In this document: positions 36,014-44,636 of the stretch, in pieces
Layout: each line of letters begins with the position of its first letter
Position numbering within the stretch: the first letter of the stretch is position 1
Assembly (NCBI RefSeq): GCF_029767755.1
Contig: NZ_JARUQS010000002.1
Span: 186,808-250,807, forward strand
DNA: 64,000 bases
Source: Thiomicrorhabdus sp. zzn3
GTDB lineage: Bacteria > Pseudomonadota > Gammaproteobacteria > Thiomicrospirales > Thiomicrospiraceae
Direction: 5' to 3'
Translations under genes and position numbers: made by a program
Notes under the pieces: generated by a model
Database searches by the model: none
What the model was told of the DNA's origin: nothing
What the model saw: only the letters and a program-made list of their open reading frames with translations

Positions 36014-37867
36014 ATGTTCAAGCGCTTACTCAGATACAAAAGCAGTCTTTTGACCGTATTTATTGGCCTTCCGTTAATTTATGCTTTGTTTTTTCAGTAT
36101 AGCCAGTCTGTCAACAAAGAGTATGAGGATGTTCTCTATCAAAGTATTGGCCAAAAGATTTCCAATCAACTCCGCAAGAAAATCGAAGATAAACAGCAGG
36201 CTACCCTGATTTTATCCATGAGTCTTGCGACGCAAATTTCGAATTTGGGCCCTGATTTACCGTTTAAAGAGAAAATTTCCCGCTTTTCTTTAGAAGAGTT
36301 GCAACCCATTTTAAATGACTTAAATCAACATACCGCATATAAAAACCTCCAGTTTGAAATCACCGATAAAAAGGGGGCTGTTTTATATCGTTCATGGCTA
36401 AGTTCTAACCACACTCAAGCAAGTTTGCAGCCCGAGTTTTCTTATTTAACGAAACATCCAAAACATTTAACAAGCGTCTCTTCAGGCAGAAGTGATCTGT
36501 CGATTAAGGCGATTTCGCCGATTTACAATGAGAAAAAACTGATTGGTTTTTTCGAAGTAATCAGCCACTTCAATTCGATACAGAAGGATTTGGAACAAGA
36601 GGGCTTAAGTTCGCTGGTTGTGGCAACCAGTGAGAGAAGCGGTTTAATCAGCCAGCCATTTAGTCAGAATCGCTTACATGGCTATTATCTGGCGAATTTT
36701 GAGCCTGATCAGAATTTGTTGAGCAAAATTGGCAAAAAAGATCTCCAAAATTGGTTTTCCCAAAAAGATCATATTGCCATCTGGAACGATCAACTTGTTG
36801 TCCGCTATCCTTTGATGAGTGTTGATCAACAGCTTCATGGGGTGTTTTTGGTATTTAAACCGCTTGATAAGATTAATGTCGTTGGAATATTGCACCAGCT
36901 TGATGATGAGTCACATGCGATAGAAGCACTGCGCAATCTGTCGGTGGTTGTAGTTTTGTTTGTTGCGCTTCTATTAGTGGTTAATAATCAAAAAAGATAT
37001 TATCGCGCCATTATCAATGAGGAGAATGAAGTGGTGCTCATCACCGACGGTCAAAAGCTAAAAGACGCGAATAAAGCGTTTTTTAGTTATTTTAAGGACC
37101 ACAGCTCACTGGATTCTTTTCAGGAAGAGTATGAGTGCATCTGTAATCTCTTTGTGAATGAGGAGGGGTTTTTACAAGAAAAAATGGGGGAATTAACCTG
37201 GGTTGAATATTTACTGAGTCACCCAGAATCAGAGTATAAAGCCAAGGTTCGTTATCAGCTTCAAGAGTGGATTTTTAATGTAAAAGCCAATTGCATTGAT
37301 AAATCGCAAGGTTTATCTGTCGTGGTTATGAATGACATCACTAAAAGCGAATATTTACAAGCGCAGTTAGTTGAAAGAGCCCTTAAAGATGAGTTAACAG
37401 GCGCATGGAACCGTCGCAGTTTTAATGAAAACATCAAAAAAGAGATTGAAACGGCTAAACGTTATCGTTCGAATTTATCCTTGATTCTTTTTGATATTGA
37501 TTTGTTTAAACAGGTTAATGATACCTATGGACATGATATTGGCGATCTTGTTTTGCAGACTTTGGCAAAACAGATCCAGGCACATCTGCGTCAAGGCGAT
37601 CTGTTTTACCGCGTCGGCGGGGAAGAGTTTACCATTTTGTTAACCCATCAGAATACCACTCAAGCGGAAAAAGCCGCAGAAAAGCTGCGCGGTGTAATTG
37701 AAGAAACGGACTTCCCAAAAGTTGGAAAGGTAACCATTAGTTTGGGGGTGTCTGAATTTAAAGGGCAAAGTGAAACAGAACTTTATAAGCAGGCTGATAG
37801 TGCTTTGTACAAAGCAAAAAAAACGGGGCGCAACTGCGTAAGATCCTTTGCATTGGATTTGGTTTAA
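36014..37867 (+). CDS. Membrane diguanylate cyclase
   Basis: A 617-residue cyclase that makes c-di-GMP. A membrane segment near residues 10-28 and another near 310-328 (LSVVVVLFVALLLVV) frame a periplasmic sensor domain of about 280 residues, perhaps a Cache-type fold. A PAS-like linker follows, then GGDEF (about 445-617) with the active variant GGEEF near residue 535. The sequence RQGD five residues before GGEEF is a complete inhibitory I-site, so product feedback is expected. The gene stands alone; no clear ribosome site. Confidence 0.92.
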   Translation: MFKRLLRYKSSLLTVFIGLPLIYALFFQYSQSVNKEYEDVLYQSIGQKISNQLRKKIEDKQQATLILSMSLATQISNLGPDLPFKEKISRFSLEELQPILNDLNQHTAYKNLQFEITDKKGAVLYRSWLSSNHTQASLQPEFSYLTKHPKHLTSVSSGRSDLSIKAISPIYNEKKLIGFFEVISHFNSIQKDLEQEGLSSLVVATSERSGLISQPFSQNRLHGYYLANFEPDQNLLSKIGKKDLQNWFSQKDHIAIWNDQLVVRYPLMSVDQQLHGVFLVFKPLDKINVVGILHQLDDESHAIEALRNLSVVVVLFVALLLVVNNQKRYYRAIINEENEVVLITDGQKLKDANKAFFSYFKDHSSLDSFQEEYECICNLFVNEEGFLQEKMGELTWVEYLLSHPESEYKAKVRYQLQEWIFNVKANCIDKSQGLSVVVMNDITKSEYLQAQLVERALKDELTGAWNRRSFNENIKKEIETAKRYRSNLSLILFDIDLFKQVNDTYGHDIGDLVLQTLAKQIQAHLRQGDLFYRVGGEEFTILLTHQNTTQAEKAAEKLRGVIEETDFPKVGKVTISLGVSEFKGQSETELYKQADSALYKAKKTGRNCVRSFALDLV

Positions 37868-37876
37868 GACGCCTGC

Positions 37877-38296
37877 TTATTCGCCTTGAATGGTCACGAC
37901 AATCTTTCTTTCAAAACGCCCTGTACGGTGTTCATAAAGAAACAGTCCCTGCCACGTGCCCAGGTTCAAACGCCCTCGGGTGACCGGAATGGTCTGGCCC
38001 ATATCCGTGATCATGCAGCGGATGTGTGCGCTCATGTCATCATCGCCTTCATAGTTGTGGCGGTAGTTTGGGTCCCCGTCCTGAATGGTTTTTTTCATCC
38101 AGTATTCAATATCTTCGCGCACCGTAGGGTCGGCGTTTTCGGTAATAATGAGCGACGCAGAGGTATGTTGAATAAAGACATGACACAGTCCGGTTGTGAT
38201 TCCAGAATCTGTTAAGGCACGTTCGATTTCATGGGTAATGTTGTAAGTGCCCCGCTTAGGACTTTCTAAGGTGAGTTCAGTTTGAAACGTTTTCAT
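37877..38296 (-). CDS. yjbQ: YjbQ/UPF0047 family protein
   Basis: A 139-residue protein of the YjbQ family, matching the usual length when started at ATG 38296 (MKTFQTELTLES). Signature segments are LCHVFIQHTSASLIITENADPTVREDIE, NYRHNYEGDDDMSAHIR and GRLNLGTWQGLFLYEHR. Some members have weak thiamine phosphate synthase activity, but the cellular role is not established. It is convergent with the upstream cyclase gene, with nine bases between the stops. Its ribosome site is weak (GAGAA). Confidence 0.9.
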   Translation of the reverse strand: MKTFQTELTLESPKRGTYNITHEIERALTDSGITTGLCHVFIQHTSASLIITENADPTVREDIEYWMKKTIQDGDPNYRHNYEGDDDMSAHIRCMITDMGQTIPVTRGRLNLGTWQGLFLYEHRTGRFERKIVVTIQGE

Positions 38297-38411
38297 AATC
38301 GTAAATTCTCGGCTTGTGAATGGCATGGGATTTTAGCAAAGTTCAAGGCCTGTGGGGGATGGGCTATAATAGACAGATTTCGATTTAAACATTCTAAAAC
38401 GGTAAGCTTTA

Positions 38412-40490
38412 ATGACTCAAACAGCGCAAAAAACGACTTTAAAAAATCCTCTATTAGACCTAACAGGTCTGCCTAAATTTGATTTGTTTCACGTGGAACA
38501 TATTGAAGCAGCGGTTGATGCGGTATTGGAGGAGAGTCGTGCAGAGATAAAGCGCTTGTCTGAAGGTGAGTTTGAACCTAACTGGGAAAATTTTATTGAG
38601 CCATTGGAGAAAATCGATAATACATTAGAACGTGTCTGGGGGCCGATAGGTCATTTGGATTCGGTTAAAAACAGTGACGAATGGCATGAAGCCTATACCG
38701 CCTGCTTACAAAAGATCACCGCTTATAGTACGGAAGTCGGGCAAAATGCAGGCCTGTTCAAAAAGTTTAAAACCATTTCAGAGAGCCCTGATTTTCAAGG
38801 TTATAGCCTGGCGCAGAAAAAAGTGATTGAAAACGCGCTTCGTAACTTCAAGCTATCCGGAATTGATCTGCCTGCCGAACAGCAAAAACAATATCAGCAG
38901 GTCAAGCAGCGTCTTTCTCAACTGAGCAGTCAATTTGGTAACAATGTCCTGAAGTCGACCCAGGCCTGGTCAAAACACGTTACCGATGAGCAACAATTAG
39001 CCGGCCTGCCCGAAAGTGCGCTCGGGTTGTTGCAGCAACTGGCGCAGCAGAAAAACTTGCAAGGTTGGTTGGTCACTTTGGATTTTCCATCCTATATTGC
39101 CGTAATGACCCATGCAGATGATCGTGAGTTACGCAGTGAAGTTTACCGAGCGTTTGGTACGCGTGCTTCCGATCAGGCCCATAATACCGATTACGACAAC
39201 TCCGAAATTATCGAACAGATCCGTCAACTGCGTCATCAGTTGGCGAATCTGCTCGGGTTTAAACAGTATTCCGACTATTCTCTGGCGACTAAAATGGCGG
39301 AAAATGCGGATCAGGTACTCGGTTTTTTGCGTGATTTAGCGGTTAAATCCAAGCCTCAAGCGGAACAGGAATTAAACACCTTAAAAGCGTTTGCAGCGGA
39401 ACATTTAGGGATTGAGGATCTGCAACCTTGGGATGTCGCCTATGCTTCCGAAAAGCTCAAAAACCAAACGTTGTCGCTCTCACAAGAGACGCTCCGCCCC
39501 TACTTTCCAATTGATAAGGTTTTAACAGGCCTGTTCGAAATCACCGAAACACTGTTTGGCATTCGTTTGCGTGAAAAACCGACGGGCGAGAATGGCGTGC
39601 CGGTATGGCATGCAGACGTGCGGTTTTTCGAGCTGGTGGATGAAGCCGATGACGTGATCGGTCAATTTTATCTTGATCTGTATGCGCGTGAAAACAAACG
39701 CGGCGGTGCCTGGATGGATTCAGCCATCAGTCGTTGGAAACACAGCGGCGGCGATTTGCAAAAACCGGTCGCCTATCTGGTGTGCAACTTCACCCCTCCG
39801 GTCGGCGATAAACCGGCCTGTCTGACGCATGATGAAGTGACCACCTTGTTCCATGAATACGGCCACGGTATTCACCATCTGTTTACTAAGATGGAACATC
39901 TGGATATTTCCGGCATCAGCGGTGTGCCGTGGGATGCGGTGGAATTGCCATCGCAATTTATGGAAAACTTCTGTTGGGAACGCGAGGGCTTGGATTGCAT
40001 TTCCGGACACATCGACACAGATGAGCCTTTGCCGGACGATCTATTTGAATCGCTCAAAGCCAGTCGCCATTTCCAGTCCGCGATGATGATGGTGCGCCAA
40101 CTGGAGTTCGGCTTAATGGATTTTGAACTGCACAGTTTCTATGATCCTCAAGAAGCCGAGGATATTCTGGAGTTGGCGAAACGCATTCGCAAAGAAGTGG
40201 CGGTGGTACAACCGCCAGAATATACGCGTATGCTGCACAGCTTTAGCCATATCTTTGCCGGCGGTTATGCGGCGGGTTACTTCAGTTATAAATGGGCAGA
40301 GGTGCTGTCAGCCGATGCCTTCAGCCTGTTTGAAGAGACGGGCATTTTGAACCCTGAGACCGGTGCCAAGTTTAGAAACACCATTCTTGCGGCAGGGGGC
40401 TCTATGGATCCAATGGTGCTGTTTAAGGCATTCAGAGGACGTGAGCCACAGATTGATGCTCTACTGCGTCACACTGGCATTGCAGCGTAA
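38412..40490 (+). CDS. prlC: Oligopeptidase A
   Basis: A 692-residue M3-family zinc peptidase that degrades oligopeptides, including cleaved signal peptides, in the cytoplasm. The zinc site HEYGHGIHH lies near residue 480, with the later glutamate downstream (HIDTDE/QFMENF region). The N-terminus NPLLDLTGLPKFDLFHVEHIEAAV is typical of OpdA. ATG 38412 follows GGTAAG. Three CAGGCCTG octamers (38749, 38961, 39526) and a perfect parS site (38485-38500, encoding LFHVEH) lie in the coding sequence, showing both elements tolerate protein-coding context. Confidence 0.96.
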   Translation: MTQTAQKTTLKNPLLDLTGLPKFDLFHVEHIEAAVDAVLEESRAEIKRLSEGEFEPNWENFIEPLEKIDNTLERVWGPIGHLDSVKNSDEWHEAYTACLQKITAYSTEVGQNAGLFKKFKTISESPDFQGYSLAQKKVIENALRNFKLSGIDLPAEQQKQYQQVKQRLSQLSSQFGNNVLKSTQAWSKHVTDEQQLAGLPESALGLLQQLAQQKNLQGWLVTLDFPSYIAVMTHADDRELRSEVYRAFGTRASDQAHNTDYDNSEIIEQIRQLRHQLANLLGFKQYSDYSLATKMAENADQVLGFLRDLAVKSKPQAEQELNTLKAFAAEHLGIEDLQPWDVAYASEKLKNQTLSLSQETLRPYFPIDKVLTGLFEITETLFGIRLREKPTGENGVPVWHADVRFFELVDEADDVIGQFYLDLYARENKRGGAWMDSAISRWKHSGGDLQKPVAYLVCNFTPPVGDKPACLTHDEVTTLFHEYGHGIHHLFTKMEHLDISGISGVPWDAVELPSQFMENFCWEREGLDCISGHIDTDEPLPDDLFESLKASRHFQSAMMMVRQLEFGLMDFELHSFYDPQEAEDILELAKRIRKEVAVVQPPEYTRMLHSFSHIFAGGYAAGYFSYKWAEVLSADAFSLFEETGILNPETGAKFRNTILAAGGSMDPMVLFKAFRGREPQIDALLRHTGIAA
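38485..38500. promoter_or_regulatory. parS site 3 (inside prlC)
   Basis: TGTTTCACGTGGAACA matches TGTTNCACGTGNAACA at all positions. It lies 73 bases into prlC and 2.9 kb from site 2. Confidence 0.85.
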
Positions 40491-40511
40491 TAAAACGCAT
40501 AGAGCAACCAT

Positions 40512-40547
40512 AAAAAAAGCCCGCATCGGGTTGGAACGGATACGGGC
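40512..40547 (-). terminator. Terminator of the porin operon
   Basis: On the minus strand GCCCG and CGGGC, with further pairs and one mismatch, form a stem followed by TTTTTTTA. It lies about 70 bases after the porin stop (40615) and also faces prlC, which ends at 40490. Confidence 0.8.
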
Positions 40548-40614
40548 AAAGGCTTAGACTTAGTTAATGTAAAACTCACAAGGGGAACCAAGGAGCAACT
40601 CCCCCCTATTCACC

Positions 40615-41898
40615 TTAGTAAATCAGGCTGAACTGTGCGGATACACGGTTATCAATGCTGTCCAGAATATCGTGTACCGGTGACGCGCTTGGCAGATCCG
40701 GTGCATCGATATTACGCAGTTCGTAATTCATCTTTAGAGACATCTTCTTGTTAAAGAAATATTGGGCACCGAGAGTGGTGGTTTGCAGTTCACGGTGGAG
40801 GGCATCGGTTTCCGTGGCCGCATCAAGCAGGTCGTAGCGCAGATTCAGTTCCATGTTTGGTAAGACCCGATAACCGAGATCTACATAATATCCGGTTGCC
40901 TTTTCATCCGGCAGTACGCTAAAAGTCGCGCCGTCTGCTGGAAGTCCTGCTCCCTTGGTGCCACCATAAATCATACCGTCAGCGGTAATATACTCGGCAG
41001 CCAATCGATATTTGCCATCCCAATAGGTGGTCCCTAAACCGGCACGTTTACGATCAACCGTTCCCACATCATCCAGAGTCCGTTTTCCATCCTGCATCCA
41101 GGCAAAAAATTTCATGCCGTGGCGTCGTGCTCCTTTGGAATCGCCAAAGATTTTTTCCGTGGAGGCATATAGATAAAGGTCTTGATGTTTGTTGTCATCG
41201 GTCATCGCCAATCCATTACCATTGCCGAGCATGACGGCATAGCTGTGTTCCCAGTCTCCCTGGCGGAATGCATCGAAAACCTGGATACCGGTGTCACGGA
41301 ATGCGCCGACCGGGCCGCTTCTGCCGGTATTATCAGCGGCATTATCAAAAGGGCGTTCCAGCAGCAGGCGGTCGGTGACATTGGTGAAGTTGATGTAGTT
41401 AAAGACGCCAATCGCCTGAAGACCTTCTTCGGCTCCAGGCGTTTTGAACAGGCCTGCACGGATACGCGCCCCGGGGATGTGGTTCAGAGTGACACTGGCA
41501 TCGGTCAGTTGACCTTGTGAGGCTTTCCCTCCGGTGGTGATACCGTTATTTCCAAATTCAGCCAATAGGAAATAGTTTACTTTTGGATCTAACGGAAAGT
41601 TGTTACCTCTTACGCCAATGCGGGCACGACGGACATTAAATCCCTGAGAGGTCGTCAGCTGCGGTCCTAATTGGTTAAATGCAGCAGATTGTCCGGCAAA
41701 GGGTCCGGCCTTGAGCTTGGTGTCGTTAGTCGATTGATAGTCGATTTGTACAAATCCCCACACCTTGGCTCTAGGGGCTTGGTGTTCTTTTTCCGTTCCT
41801 TGGAGCATCAGCCAGTTAGCCGCTTGAACAGATTGGGCTGAGAATGCGCCGGCCAAAGCGACCAGCAAAGCCGTTTTTTTCATCGATTTTTTAAACAT
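40615..41898 (-). CDS. Porin, phosphate-selective O/P-like
   Basis: A 427-residue outer-membrane protein with a signal peptide (cleavage near VQAA) and beta-strand pattern throughout. The early AKVWGFVQIDYQ and NVRRARIGVRGN segments and the C-terminal VSAQFSLIY are characteristic of OprO/OprP-like trimeric porins for anions such as phosphate or polyphosphate. Substrate preference is inferred only from family. AGAGGA precedes the ATG. It is the last of three minus-strand genes (two DsrE-like proteins, then the porin, 62 bases apart), divergent from a sigma factor gene. Confidence 0.83.
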   Translation of the reverse strand: MFKKSMKKTALLVALAGAFSAQSVQAANWLMLQGTEKEHQAPRAKVWGFVQIDYQSTNDTKLKAGPFAGQSAAFNQLGPQLTTSQGFNVRRARIGVRGNNFPLDPKVNYFLLAEFGNNGITTGGKASQGQLTDASVTLNHIPGARIRAGLFKTPGAEEGLQAIGVFNYINFTNVTDRLLLERPFDNAADNTGRSGPVGAFRDTGIQVFDAFRQGDWEHSYAVMLGNGNGLAMTDDNKHQDLYLYASTEKIFGDSKGARRHGMKFFAWMQDGKRTLDDVGTVDRKRAGLGTTYWDGKYRLAAEYITADGMIYGGTKGAGLPADGATFSVLPDEKATGYYVDLGYRVLPNMELNLRYDLLDAATETDALHRELQTTTLGAQYFFNKKMSLKMNYELRNIDAPDLPSASPVHDILDSIDNRVSAQFSLIY

Positions 41899-41960
41899 AA
41901 GAATCCTCTTCTCCGTGAATAGAGACTGTATTTGGTTGTATTTTTAGCAACTAAGAGTAA

Positions 41961-42455
41961 TTAAGGGCGCAGGTAGAGATACCCTTTAGATTGCAGATAG
42001 GCGAGTTCGGCGACGCCGCTCGGTACTATCGTGGACGTGTCTACGTCATATAGATCGCGAGTCACATCAACGTTACGTCCTTTGACAGTATTGGCGCAGA
42101 CATTGAATTTAACCCCCTGCATTTTGAGCTGATCGATCTTCTGAGTCATGGTTTGGGTGGCATTGGCTGTCTTGAACTTGGGTACATTTTTCAAGGCTTC
42201 CGGTTTGAGTAACAATGAAAGGCCATTGCCATGCAGCACCACTTGCAGGTCAAGTTTGTCTGCCCCAACTGCATTGATGTGATTTTGAATGTTTCTTAGG
42301 GTTGAAGACTGTTTTTTGGCGTCGTCATAGTTGATGTGGTACACCACTTTTTGCATTCCGTATTTGCTTCCGCCGTCTGCATAAGAACTGTTGGGAAGCA
42401 GTGCGGCGCCGATCCATAACAGGACTAGAAACGCGTGTTTAATTGATTTCATCAT
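41961..42455 (-). CDS. Exported DsrE-like protein 2
   Basis: A 164-residue protein with a signal peptide ending near SYADG and a DsrE/DsrF-like domain: KVVYHINYDDAKKQSSTLRN, LDLQVVLHGNGLSLLL, and GVKFNVCANTVK containing the single mature cysteine (Cys120). In DsrE-type sulfurtransferases a cysteine at this position carries persulfide. It ends with SKGYLYLRP, a terminus shared with its neighbours. A 33-base gap separates it from DsrE-like protein 1; it has an insert of about 15 residues (KFKTANATQTMTQK) compared with it. Confidence 0.85.
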   Translation of the reverse strand: MMKSIKHAFLVLLWIGAALLPNSSYADGGSKYGMQKVVYHINYDDAKKQSSTLRNIQNHINAVGADKLDLQVVLHGNGLSLLLKPEALKNVPKFKTANATQTMTQKIDQLKMQGVKFNVCANTVKGRNVDVTRDLYDVDTSTIVPSGVAELAYLQSKGYLYLRP

Positions 42456-42488
42456 GGCTATCCATCCTTCTTTGATTATTGTTTATAT

Positions 42489-43007
42489 TTAAGGTTTTAG
42501 AATTTGCCAGCCAGCGGCATTCAGTTGCAAAATACGGCCTGCTCCGGCAGGAACTCTTTGAATCCCTTCGGCAATTTCAGGTTCCTTTCCAAGTTTTTTG
42601 CCAAAGTTTTTCAGCGTGTTGGAACAGGCGCTAAAACGTACTCCGGCATTCATCAAGGACTGAATACGTGATTGATTGACGTTGTCTTTGAGCATTAGGC
42701 GTACTCCGGGACCAAACCCCACAATTTCCAGATCCAGATTAGAGGCACCGTAATAGCGTTGCAGGTTTGCGGCGACATTCAGTACCAGAGTTTGTTTAAA
42801 TGGATCGCGATCGCTGATCTGTAAAACCACCTTATGTTCGGCAAAGGTATCTGGAAGTGGCATTTCTTGTTGCGCGGCGAATGCCGGCACGGATGTTAAC
42901 AGTCCCCATACGCAGGCGAACAGCCATGCAAACAACCATGGCATTGGCTTACGGGGCGCCAATCTATTCGAATTGACGCGAAGTGAAGCGTAACGATTTT
43001 GAATCAT
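42489..43007 (-). CDS. Exported DsrE-like protein 1
   Basis: A 172-residue protein started at ATG 43007, with AGAGGA upstream; an in-frame ATG at 43064 has a poorer site. A signal-type hydrophobic segment (residues 22-44, PWLFAWLFACVWGLL) precedes a DsrE-like domain: HKVVLQISDRDPFKQTLVLN, LDLEIVGFGPGVRLML, GVRFSACSNTLK with Cys128, and the final AAGWQILKP. It is the first gene of the minus-strand operon and divergent from the ECF sigma factor gene, sharing a 230-base promoter region with it. Confidence 0.85.
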   Translation of the reverse strand: MIQNRYASLRVNSNRLAPRKPMPWLFAWLFACVWGLLTSVPAFAAQQEMPLPDTFAEHKVVLQISDRDPFKQTLVLNVAANLQRYYGASNLDLEIVGFGPGVRLMLKDNVNQSRIQSLMNAGVRFSACSNTLKNFGKKLGKEPEIAEGIQRVPAGAGRILQLNAAGWQILKP

Positions 43008-43240
43008 GTTGGTTAAATCCTCTGTTGCGTAAAATTGAGCGCGCTTATCCGTTAAACGAACCATGATTAGGTTTTATTCCAATTTTCTAAACCAGTAATT
43101 TTTATTTGCCCAGCAATAAAATTTATTTCATAAGTTGTTAATATTTAAACAAAAATAGATTCCAGTTTTTTGTTGCAAACGGGTTTTAAATTCCATTACT
43201 ATCGAAAAAAGGATAAAACATAAGGTTAAGAAACAGAGTG

Positions 43241-43813
43241 ATGAAACTGTCTAGCAAAGTAGCGGATCTGTTTTGCGCATCACGCGATCGTAGAGAGTTT
43301 AATGCGGCACTCAAGCAGCAGTATGACAGTCTGTATCGACTGGCATACGCTTGGTGTCATCAGCCTGCCGTGGCTCAGGATCTGGTTCAGGAAACAATGC
43401 TAAAAGCCCTAGAAAGTCGAAAAGATCTCAACAGTTTGCAGCATTTAAGTGCTTGGCTGACCAAGATCATGCGTAATCAGTTTTTAGATGAAATGCGTTT
43501 TAATCGCCGTTGGGAGTGGGCCGATGAATCGGAGATTGATGAACATCATTGCAGTCACTGTAATGAGAGCGAACTGATTAAAAAGCAGCGTAACGAGTCT
43601 CTGTATGTCGCCATTTCTAAGCTGCCTTTTGAGCAGCGAGAAGCGATTTTGCTGGCCGATTTGCAGGGGTTCAGTTATCAGGAGATTGCTGAGATTACCG
43701 CGACTCCGATCGGTACGGTAATGAGCCGCATTTCGCGCGGCCGTGAACGCTTAAGAGGCCTGTTGAAAAAACAGGATAGTCAACCGAATGTGGTGCCTTT
43801 GAGGAGACACTGA
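43241..43813 (+). CDS. ECF-type RNA polymerase sigma factor
   Basis: A 190-residue group 4 sigma factor. Region 2 spans about residues 20-90 (YDSLYRLAYAWCHQPAVAQDLVQETMLKA, then AWLTKIMRNQFLDEMR). Region 4 spans about 120-180 (LPFEQREAILLADLQGFSYQEIAEI and GTVMSRISRGRERL). The linker carries HHCSHC (His102, His103, Cys104, Cys107), a possible metal or redox site. The start is ATG 43241, although an adjacent GTG is in frame. The anti-sigma gene follows after two bases. Confidence 0.94.
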   Translation: MKLSSKVADLFCASRDRREFNAALKQQYDSLYRLAYAWCHQPAVAQDLVQETMLKALESRKDLNSLQHLSAWLTKIMRNQFLDEMRFNRRWEWADESEIDEHHCSHCNESELIKKQRNESLYVAISKLPFEQREAILLADLQGFSYQEIAEITATPIGTVMSRISRGRERLRGLLKKQDSQPNVVPLRRH

Positions 43814-43815
43814 AC

Positions 43816-44511
43816 ATGGTGAATAAAATAGAACATTATCAACTGCAGGCGTATGTGGACGGTGAGTTGTCAACCGAAGAACGTTTGCAGATTGAAACGG
43901 TAATGGAATCGGACGCTCAGATCAACCAGGAAGTGATTCAACTTCAAGAGTTAAAATCCAGAGTAAAACAGGCCTATTTGGACATTCCAGTTCCGGAACA
44001 CAAAGAAAAAACCGATTCAGTGGCTAAACGCGTTTGGTCGGTTCCTAAAACGGCCGCAGCCTCATTGCTATTGGGTGTGGTATTGGGGATTTCTTCAGTA
44101 CAGTTAGGCGGTTTTGGAGAGTCCCATATTGGGCAACTGGCAGCGAATCAGGCGGTTGAATCGAATAAGTACATTATTCATATCGATTCGGGTGACTTGG
44201 ATAAACAGATTTTGGCGTTGCAAAAAATTGAATCGCTGTATGCTCAGAAGGGGCCCAGCCTTAAAGTGGATGTGATTTCCAACTCGCAAGGGGTTAAGCT
44301 GTTTGATGTTAAAAGCCCCAATAGTCAGCGTTTGGAAAGCCTGCTGGATCAATACAGCGGCTTAACCCTTTATGCCTGCAGCAGGGCGATAGAACGGGCA
44401 ATGAAAAAAGGGGAAACAATCCAGGTTTTGAAACGGGTGAAACATGATAAGCCTGCTGTGGATGCGATGGCCGAGCGTATGAATGCCGGTTGGAATTACA
44501 TCAAAATATAA
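43816..44511 (+). CDS. Anti-sigma factor with periplasmic DsrE-like domain
   Basis: A 231-residue membrane protein. The N-terminal cytoplasmic part (HYQLQAYVDGELSTEERLQIE) resembles anti-sigma domains without the zinc ligands, since no CxxC is present. One membrane helix lies at about 78-98. The periplasmic part (118-231) aligns with the two exported DsrE-like proteins encoded next door: NKYIIHIDSGDLDKQILALQ, LKVDVISNSQGVKLF, LTLYACSRAIE (Cys188) and the terminal NAGWNYIKI. It is translationally linked to the sigma factor. I infer that it holds the sigma factor at the membrane and releases it when the DsrE domain changes state. Confidence 0.88.
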   Translation: MVNKIEHYQLQAYVDGELSTEERLQIETVMESDAQINQEVIQLQELKSRVKQAYLDIPVPEHKEKTDSVAKRVWSVPKTAAASLLLGVVLGISSVQLGGFGESHIGQLAANQAVESNKYIIHIDSGDLDKQILALQKIESLYAQKGPSLKVDVISNSQGVKLFDVKSPNSQRLESLLDQYSGLTLYACSRAIERAMKKGETIQVLKRVKHDKPAVDAMAERMNAGWNYIKI

Positions 44512-44636
44512 TCGGCATATCGGCCTAAAAGGGTAAACACGCTGAATATTAGGCACTTAGGCGTAAAACAGCTATACTTAGTACGCTCACGCGAAGCAAC
44601 GTTGTTTTACGATTAAGATGCGGTTTACCCTCTTTT

